64,000 bases of DNA from Tessaracoccus antarcticus (GTDB lineage: Bacteria; Actinomycetota; Actinomycetes; Propionibacteriales; Propionibacteriaceae): NCBI RefSeq assembly GCF_003688855.1, contig NZ_REFW01000002.1:682001-746000 (forward strand), read 5' to 3'. Positions within the stretch are counted from its first letter, which is position 1, and each line of letters begins with the position of its first letter. A program made the translations under genes and the position numbers. Of the stretch, positions 43,539 through 51,773 are shown in pieces. The notes beneath the pieces were generated by a model. That model did no database searches, was not told the origin of the DNA, and saw nothing but the letters and a program-made list of their open reading frames with translations.

Positions 43539-45080
43539 ATGAGCACCACAAGCCAGGCCATTGGCACGATGATTCGCGACGGGCGCGTTGCCCGAGGTTG
43601 GTCCCAGCAGAGGCTGGCAGACGAACTCGGCACGGCACAGAGTGCGGTGCACCGGATCGAGAACGGCCAGCAGAACCTGTCGCTCAGCATGATCGACCGC
43701 CTCGCCGACGCCCTGGACATGCCTCTGATCCACACCGCGACCGAGGGCAAGCTCAACTTCCAGATCACCGGTCCCACGAAGCTGTCCGGCGACATCGCCG
43801 TGCGCACGTCGAAGAACGCAGCCGTGGCCCTGTTGTGCGCCAGCCTCCTGAACCGGGGCACCACGGTGCTGCGTGGCATCGCCCGCATCGAGGAGGTGGA
43901 CCGCATCTGTGAGGTCCTGACCTCCATCGGTGTGACGATGAAATGGATCGGCGACCGCAGCCAGGATCTCGAGATCCGTCGGCCGGAGGTGCTGACCCCG
44001 GCGACCATCAACCAGAGGGCGGCCCGGCGCACGCGCAGCATCCTGATGTTCCTGGGGCCCCTGATGCACGACTTCGACACCTTCGAGCTCCCCTACGCGG
44101 GTGGCTGTGACCTCGGCGCACGCACCGTGCACCCCCACATGTCGGCGTTGCGACGCTTCGGCCTCGGGGTCGAGGCCACCGACGGCCAGTACCAGGCCAG
44201 CGTCGACAAGTGCACCCTGAGCGAACGCCACATCACCCTTGTGGAGCGTGGGGACACCGTCACGGAGAATGCCCTGATGGCAGCGGCCCGCACGGAGGGT
44301 GTGTCCGTGCTGCGCAACGCCTCAGGCAACTACATGGTGCAGGACCTCTGCTTCTTCCTGCAGAAGCTCGGTGTCAGGATCGAGGGCATCGGGACCACCA
44401 CCCTGCGTGTCGAGGGAGTCAAGAACATCGACGTGGACGTCGAGTACTTCATCTCCGAGGACCCCATCGAGGCGATGAGTCTCCTGACGGCGGGCATCGT
44501 CACCAACTCGGAGATCACGGTGCGGCGTTGCCCCATCGAGTTCCTGGAGGTGGAGATCGCCGTGCTGGAGGAGATGGGCCAGCAGATGGAGATGTCTGCG
44601 GAGTACACCAGCAACAACGGGTGCACGCGACTCGTGGACGTGACCGTCAAGCCGTCGAAGCTCGTGGCACCGTTGGACAAGATCCACCCCATGCCCTTCC
44701 CCGGGCTCAACATTGACAACCTGCCGTTCTTCGCGGTCATCTGTGCCACGGCCGAGGGACAGTCCGTCATCTATGACTGGGTGTACGACAACCGCGCCAT
44801 TCACCTGAAGAAGCTGGCCGATTTCGGCGCCAACGTGCAGCTCATGGACGCGCACCGGCTGCTGATCATCGGGCCCACCCGGTGGCGCGGACGCAACATC
44901 GAGTGCCCGCCGGCCCTGCGGCCCGCGGTGTGTCTGCTGCTGGCGGCCATGGCCTCCCGCGGCACCACGAACCTGCTGGACGTCTACGTCATCAACCGTG
45001 GCTACGAGGACCTTCCCCAGCGGCTGAACGCGTTGGGTGCCAACATCAACGTGTTCTGGGGCGAGCCGAACGCCGACTGA
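43539..45080 (+). CDS. MurA-like enolpyruvyl transferase with N-terminal XRE HTH
   Basis: 513-residue fusion. Residues 8-66 are an XRE/Cro helix-turn-helix ([19 protein letters not shown]). Residues 70-513 are a full UDP-N-acetylglucosamine 1-carboxyvinyltransferase fold, the first step of peptidoglycan synthesis. Residues equivalent to the E. coli active site are present: K92-N93 in SKNAAV, the PEP-reactive cysteine C190 in GGCDLGAR, R195, D393 in [11 protein letters not shown] and R419 in DNRAIH. It is therefore probably catalytic, but might instead sense UDP-GlcNAc or PEP and act as a repressor. Whether a separate standard murA exists lies outside the window. Confidence 0.88.
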   Translation: MSTTSQAIGTMIRDGRVARGWSQQRLADELGTAQSAVHRIENGQQNLSLSMIDRLADALDMPLIHTATEGKLNFQITGPTKLSGDIAVRTSKNAAVALLCASLLNRGTTVLRGIARIEEVDRICEVLTSIGVTMKWIGDRSQDLEIRRPEVLTPATINQRAARRTRSILMFLGPLMHDFDTFELPYAGGCDLGARTVHPHMSALRRFGLGVEATDGQYQASVDKCTLSERHITLVERGDTVTENALMAAARTEGVSVLRNASGNYMVQDLCFFLQKLGVRIEGIGTTTLRVEGVKNIDVDVEYFISEDPIEAMSLLTAGIVTNSEITVRRCPIEFLEVEIAVLEEMGQQMEMSAEYTSNNGCTRLVDVTVKPSKLVAPLDKIHPMPFPGLNIDNLPFFAVICATAEGQSVIYDWVYDNRAIHLKKLADFGANVQLMDAHRLLIIGPTRWRGRNIECPPALRPAVCLLLAAMASRGTTNLLDVYVINRGYEDLPQRLNALGANINVFWGEPNAD

Positions 45081-45089
45081 GGGTGTCCC

Positions 45090-45944
45090 TCAGGACAGCC
45101 GTATGGCCTTGAACGTGTGGGTCGGGTTCACGATGTTGTCCTGAGCAGCCACCAACTGCAGTTCCGTGACACCCGAGGTGGCGGTCTGTTCCAGGATCGA
45201 GTAGACGATGGAAGCCGTCTGTGACAGGGACTCCGCAAGGTCCCCGGTCTTCAGCCAGTGCGTGAGGAACATGGCGGTGGTGAGGTCCCCTGAGCCGGTG
45301 AAGGTGCGGTCGATGAGCGGAGTCTCCACCAGCCACGCCTCGTTCTCCCCGACTGCCAGCATCCGCATGGGGTCGGGGACCATGTCGTCGGCCACCACGG
45401 AGGTGACCAGAACGATGCGTGGGCCGCGGGCGCGGAGTTCCTCGGCGGCGGCCAGAACATCGCCCACCGTCCCGGTGGTCCGCCCCGTCAGGTACTGCAG
45501 TTCGAAAAGGTTGGGCGTGAGAATGTCGGCGGCCTGGACCACGTGGTCGCGCATGAACTCGGGAATCCCGGGCCGGGCGTAGAAACCGCGCCCCACATCG
45601 CCCAGGACCGGGTCGGCGCAGAACAGCGCCGCGGGGTTGCGCTTCTTGACGAGGGCTGCTGCGTCAAGGATCACCTGCCCCATGTCGGCCGACCCCTGGT
45701 ATCCGGACAGCACCGCCGACACCTGTGGGAGCACCCCCCGCTCGTCCACCCCCTGAATGACCGAGGCCACGTCCTGCGCGTCGATCATCGGGCCGCGCCA
45801 CGTCTCATAGCCGGTGTGGTTGGAGAAGTTCACGGTGTACACCGGCCACACGTTGACCCCTGAGCGTTGCATGGGGAACACGGCGGAAGAGTTCCCGGCG
45901 TGCCCATAGGCGACGGCGGACTGGATCGACAGGACAGTGTGCAT
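45090..45944 (-). CDS. pdxY: Pyridoxal kinase PdxY
   Basis: 284-residue ribokinase-fold kinase that phosphorylates pyridoxal in the B6 salvage pathway. It opens with LSIQSAVAYGHAGNSSAVFP, the classical PdxY N-terminus, and has FCADPVLGDVG, ILTPNLFELQYLTG and the anion-hole/catalytic FTGSGDLTTAMFL. ATG 45944 is chosen over the open frame to 46238; GACAAT lies 7 nt upstream, consistent with leaderless expression. It converges with the HTH-MurA gene and diverges from the GDPD gene. Confidence 0.93.
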   Translation of the reverse strand: MHTVLSIQSAVAYGHAGNSSAVFPMQRSGVNVWPVYTVNFSNHTGYETWRGPMIDAQDVASVIQGVDERGVLPQVSAVLSGYQGSADMGQVILDAAALVKKRNPAALFCADPVLGDVGRGFYARPGIPEFMRDHVVQAADILTPNLFELQYLTGRTTGTVGDVLAAAEELRARGPRIVLVTSVVADDMVPDPMRMLAVGENEAWLVETPLIDRTFTGSGDLTTAMFLTHWLKTGDLAESLSQTASIVYSILEQTATSGVTELQLVAAQDNIVNPTHTFKAIRLS

Positions 45945-45951
45945 GACCCGA

Positions 45952-45957
45952 ATTGTC
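45952..45957 (-). promoter_or_regulatory. Candidate -10 element, leaderless pdxY
   Basis: GACAAT on the minus strand, 7 nt before ATG 45944. Confidence 0.45.
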
Positions 45958-46034
45958 GTGCACCACCGGAGCTGCTGTCCACAGCCGGCCATCGTCGAGG
46001 GGTGGAGATCTGTTCGGCGCTGCTGTTGTGACGG

Positions 46035-46040
46035 CATAAT
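46035..46040 (+). promoter_or_regulatory. Candidate -10 element, leaderless GDPD gene
   Basis: CATAAT lies 6 nt before ATG 46047. Confidence 0.5.
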
Positions 46041-46046
46041 GGCCGC

Positions 46047-46838
46047 ATGTCGATGCAGCCGGGCGGGTATCTGGCGCCCGGGTTCATTGCTCTGGCGCAC
46101 CGAGGCGGGTCGTTGTTGGCGAGCAACCTCGGCATCGAGAACACGCTCCAGGCATTCTCCAACGCCGTCCAGTTGGGCTACCGGTACCTGGAGACTGACG
46201 TGCACGCCACGCGCGATGCGCGACTGGTCGCATTCCACGACCCTGACCTCAGCCGTGTCACCGACACCACCGGACGCATCGCCGACATGTCATTCGACGA
46301 GGTGCGAGAGGTCCGGGTGGGCGGACGCGAACTGATCCCCAGCCTCGACGAACTCCTCGAGGCGTTCCCCGACGCCCGATTCAACATTGACCTGAAGGCT
46401 GACGCGGCAGTTCCGCTGCTGGCCGAAGCCGTGACGCGACACGCCGCCACAGCCCGGGTCCTCGTCGGGTCGTTTTCCCGCTCGCGCCTCAAGCGCTTCC
46501 GGAAGCTGGTCCCCGGGACAGCGACGTCCGCCACCACCGACGAGGTCATGGCCATGGGCGTTGGTGTCGTCCGCCCCAACCGGTCAGGTCAGGACGTGGC
46601 GTTCCAGGTGCCAATCACCCACCGGGTGGGGCCTGTGACCCTACGCCTTGTCACACCCCGGACCATCAAGGCCGTGCACGGGGCGGGACGTAGGATTCAC
46701 GTGTGGACCATTGATGATGCGGAAACCATGCACCGCCTCATCGACTGGGGGGTCGACGGGATCGTCACTGATCGCCCGGATCTGTTGAAAGTCGTTCTCC
46801 GCACACGTGGGATGTGGTCTACTCGGCAGGGAACCTGA
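46047..46838 (+). CDS. Glycerophosphodiester phosphodiesterase family protein
   Basis: 263-residue TIM-barrel phosphodiesterase that releases glycerol 3-phosphate from glycerophosphodiesters. Catalytic motifs are ALAHRGG, ETDVHATRDARLVAFHDPDL (E-x-D and HD, given here as FHDPDL) and the C-terminal VWTIDDAETMHRLIDWGVDG. No signal peptide, so it is cytoplasmic. It is followed by rbpA after 50 nt. Confidence 0.92.
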   Translation: MSMQPGGYLAPGFIALAHRGGSLLASNLGIENTLQAFSNAVQLGYRYLETDVHATRDARLVAFHDPDLSRVTDTTGRIADMSFDEVREVRVGGRELIPSLDELLEAFPDARFNIDLKADAAVPLLAEAVTRHAATARVLVGSFSRSRLKRFRKLVPGTATSATTDEVMAMGVGVVRPNRSGQDVAFQVPITHRVGPVTLRLVTPRTIKAVHGAGRRIHVWTIDDAETMHRLIDWGVDGIVTDRPDLLKVVLRTRGMWSTRQGT

Positions 46839-46888
46839 GTCCCCCACCGTTCGTTGATACATGGACCGAGAAAAGCAAGGAGGCAACA

Positions 46889-47230
46889 ATGGCTGACCGT
46901 GCATTGCGCGGCGTCGGACTGGGCGCCAAGAGCTTTGAGGACGAGCAGGGTATCGAGTTTGCCGAACGCCAGTACGTGGCGTTCGACTGCCCCAAGGGAC
47001 ATCACTTCGAGGTGGCGTTCGCTCGCGAGGCCGATCTTCCCACGGAATGGGAGTGCAAGAAGTGCGGTTCCGTGGCCGTGCGCTCCGACGGATCCGTCGG
47101 CGAGGAGAAGAAGACCAAGCCGGTGCGGACACACTGGGACATGCTGCGGGAGCGGCGATCCATCCCCGAACTGGAGGACATCCTCGCGGAGCAGCTCGAC
47201 AAGTTGCGGGACTCCGACGAGATTTACTGA
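46889..47230 (+). CDS. rbpA: RNA polymerase-binding protein RbpA
   Basis: 113-residue actinobacteria-specific transcription factor that binds RNA polymerase and the primary sigma factor and stabilises open promoter complexes. It has an N-terminal tail, a zinc-type core with CPKGH and WECKKCG, and the sigma-interacting C-terminus THWDMLRERRSIPELEDIL. A perfect AAGGAGG sets ATG 46889. The neighbourhood rbpA / lnt-ppm / fxsA matches Rv2050-Rv2053c. Confidence 0.96.
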   Translation: MADRALRGVGLGAKSFEDEQGIEFAERQYVAFDCPKGHHFEVAFAREADLPTEWECKKCGSVAVRSDGSVGEEKKTKPVRTHWDMLRERRSIPELEDILAEQLDKLRDSDEIY

Positions 47231-47234
47231 CGCT

Positions 47235-47309
47235 CCGGGGAGACCCCGGCGCACCTGAACAAGATGACGAGGGATGCCAGGACCGTCATGGTCCCTGGTG
47301 GCCCTCGTC
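47235..47309. terminator. Two hairpins between rbpA and fxsA
   Basis: CCGGGG-AGA-CCCCGG (47235-47249) follows rbpA. A larger hairpin pairs GACGAGGG (47266-47273) with CCCTCGTC (47302-47309) around an inner CCAGGACC/GGTCC stem and overlaps the last codons of fxsA. Both can serve the convergent genes. Confidence 0.6.
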
Positions 47310-47846
47310 GTCCACGTTGTGGGGGCTGATTCCGGGAACGGTGCCGCCCTCCGGACCTGATCCAGGCTCCACCACCTCACCTTCCACCACTTCGCCTTCC
47401 ACGACCTCGCCCTGGATCACCATGTTGCGGGGCATGGCGCCGTCCCGCGGCACAGCGCGGGTGACCCACCAGCCAAGGAACGAGCGCACACCGGGCCGTG
47501 TGAAGGGCAGTAGCAGCAGCAACCCCAGAACATCGGTGATGAAGCCGGGCATGATGAGCATGAAACCGCCCAGCAGCACCAGCACCGCGTCCGCGGTGCG
47601 CCCCGGCGGCAGGCTGCCTGTCTTCAGTGACTCGCCCAGCTCTTTCCAGGCCTTGCGCCACTCCCGCTGCAGCAGGTAGGCGCCCACCACTGTGGAGACC
47701 ATGAGGGCGACAAGCGTCCACCAACCGATCTGGGTGGAGACCCACACCAGAAGGGCCACCTCCGCAAGAATGAAAAGGAAGAACCCCGACAGCGCCAGCG
47801 CAGGGACGCTGCGCCGGGGCCATCGGCCTCCCGGGGTCTCAGGCAT
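47286..47846 (-). CDS. fxsA: FxsA family membrane protein
   Basis: 186-residue cytoplasmic-membrane protein. Four hydrophobic segments span residues 15-130; GWWTLVALMVSTVVGAYLLQ and the GGFMLIMPGFITDVLGLLLL region are the FxsA hallmark. FxsA of E. coli modulates phage F exclusion; its role in actinobacteria is unknown. The tail contains three GEVVE units encoded with different codons, so the repeat is kept at protein level. The ATG at 47846 overlaps the ppm stop by 8 bp. Confidence 0.88.
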   Translation of the reverse strand: MPETPGGRWPRRSVPALALSGFFLFILAEVALLVWVSTQIGWWTLVALMVSTVVGAYLLQREWRKAWKELGESLKTGSLPPGRTADAVLVLLGGFMLIMPGFITDVLGLLLLLPFTRPGVRSFLGWWVTRAVPRDGAMPRNMVIQGEVVEGEVVEGEVVEPGSGPEGGTVPGISPHNVDDEGHQGP

Positions 47847-48636
47847 CGGTGGGGGGAAGTCCTTCACGCTCACCGCGCCCCGTGAGCCGGCGGACAAAGT
47901 TCTTGACCTGCCCACTGCGGTACTCAACACCCCACAGCGCCGTACGGATCATGGCCTCGATGACGATGTTATTGCTCATCTTGGAGTCCCCGAACTCTCG
48001 TTCGACGAACTCGATGGGCACCTCAACCACCTTGTGGCCGGTCTTGAGGGCACGCCATGCCAGGTCCACCTGGAAGCAGTATCCCGCGGAGGCCACCTCG
48101 TCGAGACCCATGCCCTTGAGGGTCTCCGCACGGAAGGCGTTGAACCCGCCGGTGGCATCCTTGAGAGGGATTCCCAGCCACATCCGCGTCCAGAGGTTAC
48201 CGCCCTTGGACAGCACCTCCCGCGACTTCGGCCAGTTGACGACCTTCCCGCCCTTCACCCAGCGCGATCCCTTGACCATGTCGGCGGTCTTCAGCGCCTC
48301 CAGGAGCAACGGGAGCTGTTCGGGCTGGTGCGATCCATCTGCGTCGTGTTCGACGAGGACGCCGTAGCCCTTGTCGAGGCCCCAGTGGAACCCTGCCAGG
48401 TAGGCGGCCCCCAACCCCTCCTTGCCCCTGCGGTGCAGGACGTGGATATGGCTGTCAGCTGCCACCAGGCGGTCGACGATGTCGCCGGTGCCGTCCGGGG
48501 AGTTGTCGTCCGCCACCAGGATGTCGGCCTCCGGCACGGCCTTGCGGAGCCTGCCCGTGATGCTCTCGATGTTCTGGGACTCGTTGTAGGTGGGGATGAT
48601 CACCAACACCTTGCCGAGGGGCGGGTAGTGCGTCAT
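47839..48636 (-). CDS. ppm: Polyprenol monophosphomannose synthase (Ppm-like)
   Basis: 265-residue family 2 glycosyltransferase that moves mannose from GDP-mannose to polyprenyl phosphate, donor for lipomannan and protein O-mannosylation. It has IIPTYNESQNIESI, ADDNSPDGTGD and the DxD-type HDADGSHQPE metal site. There are no C-terminal membrane helices, as in the Ppm1 catalytic domain. In M. tuberculosis Ppm1 is fused to Lnt; here lnt is a separate gene directly upstream, overlapping by 4 bp. Confidence 0.93.
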   Translation of the reverse strand: MTHYPPLGKVLVIIPTYNESQNIESITGRLRKAVPEADILVADDNSPDGTGDIVDRLVAADSHIHVLHRRGKEGLGAAYLAGFHWGLDKGYGVLVEHDADGSHQPEQLPLLLEALKTADMVKGSRWVKGGKVVNWPKSREVLSKGGNLWTRMWLGIPLKDATGGFNAFRAETLKGMGLDEVASAGYCFQVDLAWRALKTGHKVVEVPIEFVEREFGDSKMSNNIVIEAMIRTALWGVEYRSGQVKNFVRRLTGRGEREGLPPTDA

Positions 48637-50204
48637 GGCGTACTTCCAATCGATGCCGAGGACTGTCGCGGCAGTCTATCCGAGGCTCCCGACGTTCTCC
48701 TCCGCAACCCGGCCCACAGGGTGGCGCCGACCCCCACGACTGCCAGCGCCCATCCCAGCCAGGGGTTGAGACGCACAGCCATGTTGATGTTGGTGCGCAG
48801 CGGCACAGTGAACGTCCGGTGTGCGGCAGTGAATTCCGCAGTGGAATCGTGGAAGGTTCCTGACGCGTCCACGAGGCCCGTCAGTGAGTTCAGCGTGGAC
48901 ACCACCACTTCCCTCCCAAGCTCCATGGCTCTGACCCTGTTGAGTGCCAGCTGCTGCGGCACCTCGAACGTTCCGCCGTAGGTGTTGGTGTTGCTCTGCG
49001 TCACGATGATGTCGGCCCCGGCCAGGACGGTGTCATAGACCGTGTCGTCCCAGGCCAGCTCGAAACAGATGACATCGCCGACGCGCAGGAACGTGTGGTC
49101 CGCCGTGGGGGCTGCCACCACACCCGGCCCGATACCCGCAATGGACTGCCGGCCGATCTGCTCCAATACGGGCAGGCGTGGCAGGAGGACATCGCGGAAG
49201 GGAATGTACTCGCCGAACGGCACGAGGTTGCGCTTGTCGTAGCGGTCCCCCGGGCCCGTGTCCGGGGTCCACCAGATGCTCGACGTCTGCCGGGTGTCCG
49301 GCTCCGGACCATCCATGACGGCACCCACGAAGATCGGGACTCCCGCGAGTGCCACTGAGGTGTCCACGAGCTGGCGGATGGCCGGGTGACGAAGTGGATC
49401 GACGTCTGTGGCGTTCTCCGGCCACACGATGAAATCCAGGGCAGCGGCCCCTGTGGCGCGCTGGGAGGCGAGCAGGAAGACGGTTTCGCTGAGCATGTTG
49501 TCGGTGACGGATGCCGCGTAATAGGGAGTGCCGTGCAGGTACCGGTTGACGTTGCCCTGCACCACTCCGATGGTCACCTGCTGCTCCGGGGAGGCCTGCG
49601 GCAGCCACTTCAGGGACCCACCCACCACCACCAGGGCCACCGCAGCCACGAGGGTGCGCAATCGGTTGCGACGGGAGCGCACGGCCTCCAGACCGAGCTG
49701 CGCCACGAGCGCCAGAAGGAACGACACACCCGCCGACCCCACCCACGGGAGCCAGCCGGACAGCGGTTGGTCGACCGTGGTGTAGGCCAGGCGTATCCAG
49801 GGGAACCCGCCGAACGGCACCCGCCCGCCCGCCAGTTCCACGGCCACCCACGCGCACGGTACCCACAGCACCCACAGCCGCAACCGGGTGAGCAGCGCCA
49901 CCATGGCTCCCAACAGGGCGCTCCACAGCGACATGAACGCCACGAGAGCAATCGCCACCGGAACGCCGAGGACACCGATCCAGTGGATCGTGAGGGAGTT
50001 CATGGCCAACCCTGCAACGGCACCCAGGCCCGCGGCGCGCCACGGGGTGCGCCCCGCCACCAACCAGGTGAACAGCCCGACGCCGACGATGGTGGCGGGC
50101 CAGATGCCCATCGGGGCGTACCCGGCTCCCAGCAGCAGTCCGGTGAACACCGCGAGGACGAGCGAGAGAGCGCGAGGGAGGCGTTCGCGGGACAGGGGGT
50201 GCAC
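48633..50204 (-). CDS. lnt: Apolipoprotein N-acyltransferase
   Basis: 523-residue integral membrane enzyme that adds the third acyl chain to lipoproteins. About six N-terminal helices are followed by an extracytoplasmic nitrilase domain with the catalytic triad: Glu in VWPENATDVD, Lys in KRNLVPFGEY, Cys in VICFELAWDD. A last helix is at the C-terminus. GTG 50204 is chosen over the open frame to 50351, because TACCCT lies 7 nt upstream and the extra residues have no membrane character. First gene of lnt-ppm-fxsA. Confidence 0.93.
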   Translation of the reverse strand: MHPLSRERLPRALSLVLAVFTGLLLGAGYAPMGIWPATIVGVGLFTWLVAGRTPWRAAGLGAVAGLAMNSLTIHWIGVLGVPVAIALVAFMSLWSALLGAMVALLTRLRLWVLWVPCAWVAVELAGGRVPFGGFPWIRLAYTTVDQPLSGWLPWVGSAGVSFLLALVAQLGLEAVRSRRNRLRTLVAAVALVVVGGSLKWLPQASPEQQVTIGVVQGNVNRYLHGTPYYAASVTDNMLSETVFLLASQRATGAAALDFIVWPENATDVDPLRHPAIRQLVDTSVALAGVPIFVGAVMDGPEPDTRQTSSIWWTPDTGPGDRYDKRNLVPFGEYIPFRDVLLPRLPVLEQIGRQSIAGIGPGVVAAPTADHTFLRVGDVICFELAWDDTVYDTVLAGADIIVTQSNTNTYGGTFEVPQQLALNRVRAMELGREVVVSTLNSLTGLVDASGTFHDSTAEFTAAHRTFTVPLRTNINMAVRLNPWLGWALAVVGVGATLWAGLRRRTSGASDRLPRQSSASIGSTP

Positions 50205-50211
50205 GATAGTC

Positions 50212-50217
50212 AGGGTA
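50212..50217 (-). promoter_or_regulatory. Candidate -10 element, leaderless lnt
   Basis: TACCCT on the minus strand, 7 nt before GTG 50204, in the 53-nt gap shared with the divergent exonuclease gene. Confidence 0.45.
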
Positions 50218-50257
50218 CCCGCCGCAGCGCGGGCGCCCGGCGTGCCACCATGGGGCC

Positions 50258-51163
50258 ATGGGCGATTCCCTGATGGTTTTTGACACCTCCTACCTTTACT
50301 ACCGCGCGTTCTTCGGTGTCCCCTCGAGTCTGCGGGCTCCCGACGGCACACCGGTCAACGCCATCCGCGGGCTCCTGGACTCCATCACGCGGCTCGTCGA
50401 GCAGTACTCCCCCGATCGTGTTGCCTGCGCCTGGGACGACGACTGGCGCCCGGCCTGGCGTACCGATCTGGTCCCCTCGTACAAGGCTCACCGTGTGGAG
50501 GAGGAGATCCCGCTCGGTGTGGACCAGGAGGAGACCCCCGACGAGCTCGGTGTACAGGTCCCCCTCATCCGCGAGGTGCTGGAGGCAGTGGGAATGCCCA
50601 TTGTGGGTGCGGCTGAGCACGAGGCCGACGACGTTGCGGGGACGCTGGCCACACAACACGAGGGACGGTGTTGGGTGGTCACGGGTGACCGCGACCTCTT
50701 CCAACTCGTCGACGACGACACCCGCGTGATCTGGGTCGGTCAGGGCGTGGCCAAGCACGCCGTCGTGGACTCGGCCTGGCTGCAGGACAAGTACGGAGTG
50801 CTGCCGGAGCGCTACGTGGACTTCTCCGTGCTGCGTGGCGACCCCTCGGACGGGTTGCCGGGCGTGAAGGGCGTCGGGGAGAAATCCGCGGCCCGCCTCA
50901 CCGACGCCTTCGGGTCGTTGGAGGATCTGGTGCGCTCCGCACTGGACGGTTCAGGGTCCATTCCACCGGCGATACGTCGCAGCATCGCCGAATCGGCCGA
51001 GTACATCCTGAAGGCGGAGGTTGTCGTGTCCGTGGTGCGGGACCTGCCCCTGGCCGCCCCCCCACACCTCCCCCTGGTCCCGGACGCCCGCCGTGTTGCG
51101 GCGCTGTCGGAGAGACTCGGACTCGCCGGGCCCATCAACAGGCTTGTGGCCGCCTGCTCCTGA
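50258..51163 (+). CDS. 5'-3' exonuclease, PolA N-terminal-like
   Basis: 301-residue stand-alone flap/5' nuclease related to the N-terminal domain of DNA polymerase I. The acidic metal ligands are in VFDTSYLYYRAFFG, ACAWDDDWRPAWR, AEHEADDVAGTLA and VTGDRDLFQLVD. The helix-hairpin-helix DNA-binding motif is in GLPGVKGVGEKSAARL. Such separate copies accompany polA in many actinobacteria and may remove RNA primers or flaps. Confidence 0.9.
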   Translation: MGDSLMVFDTSYLYYRAFFGVPSSLRAPDGTPVNAIRGLLDSITRLVEQYSPDRVACAWDDDWRPAWRTDLVPSYKAHRVEEEIPLGVDQEETPDELGVQVPLIREVLEAVGMPIVGAAEHEADDVAGTLATQHEGRCWVVTGDRDLFQLVDDDTRVIWVGQGVAKHAVVDSAWLQDKYGVLPERYVDFSVLRGDPSDGLPGVKGVGEKSAARLTDAFGSLEDLVRSALDGSGSIPPAIRRSIAESAEYILKAEVVVSVVRDLPLAAPPHLPLVPDARRVAALSERLGLAGPINRLVAACS

Positions 51164-51170
51164 GGGCGGC

Positions 51171-51773
51171 TCAGCGCTGTGCGTGCAGCAGGTACACGGC
51201 TGAACTGGCGAACATGTTGGCGGCCGCATTCCCCAGAACGTGCGCCTCGCCACGGGCGTTCAGCGGGATGCAGCGGTCGATCTGCAGATCCAGGCTCCTG
51301 AACAGGGGCTCCAGATCCTTCAGCGACGTGTAGTGCAGGTTCGGGGTGTCGTACCAGGGGTACGGAAGGTCCTTCGACATGGGCATCCGGCCCGTCAGCA
51401 GACGCGCCCGACCGCTCCAGTGGGCGAAGTTGGGCATGGACACCACGCAGTGCACGGCGATGCGGCTGATCTGCTCCAGCACGTCGCGCGGCTTGTGGAC
51501 GTTCTGCAGGGTGCGGGACAGCACGACGACGTCGTAGGAGTCGTCAGCGAACTCCCCCAGTTGCGTGTTGAGGTCCAGGTCGATGACATTGACACCCGAG
51601 CGGAGGGCCTGGACCAGTGCTGCTGGCTCGATCTCCACGCCGGTACCCGTGCAGCCCTTGCCCATGAGCAACTGCAGCAACTCCCCGTCGCCACAGCCCA
51701 GGTCCAGCACGCGTGAGTTCTGCGGTATCAACTGTGCGATGAGCTCGAGGTCAGGACGCAACGTGTCACCCAT
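51171..51773 (-). CDS. metW: MetW family methyltransferase-like protein
   Basis: 200-residue SAM-binding Rossmann-fold protein. Motif I is VLDLGCGDGELLQLL, followed by GTGVEIEP; the conserved NFAHWSGRARLLTGRMP is diagnostic of MetW. It is linked to homoserine O-acetyltransferase activity in several bacteria and always adjoins metX. It overlaps metX by one nucleotide (TGATG), so the pair is translationally coupled. Confidence 0.93.
   Translation of the reverse strand: MGDTLRPDLELIAQLIPQNSRVLDLGCGDGELLQLLMGKGCTGTGVEIEPAALVQALRSGVNVIDLDLNTQLGEFADDSYDVVVLSRTLQNVHKPRDVLEQISRIAVHCVVSMPNFAHWSGRARLLTGRMPMSKDLPYPWYDTPNLHYTSLKDLEPLFRSLDLQIDRCIPLNARGEAHVLGNAAANMFASSAVYLLHAQR

Noticed and set aside
43448..44080. 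N-terminal extension of lpd
   Set aside because: It is antisense to the HTH-MurA gene. Lipoamide dehydrogenases begin at the FAD motif, which starts a few residues after ATG 43447.
47266..47309. Long hairpin considered as a riboswitch or small RNA
   Set aside because: It lies at convergent gene ends and overlaps the fxsA stop, so termination is the simpler reading.
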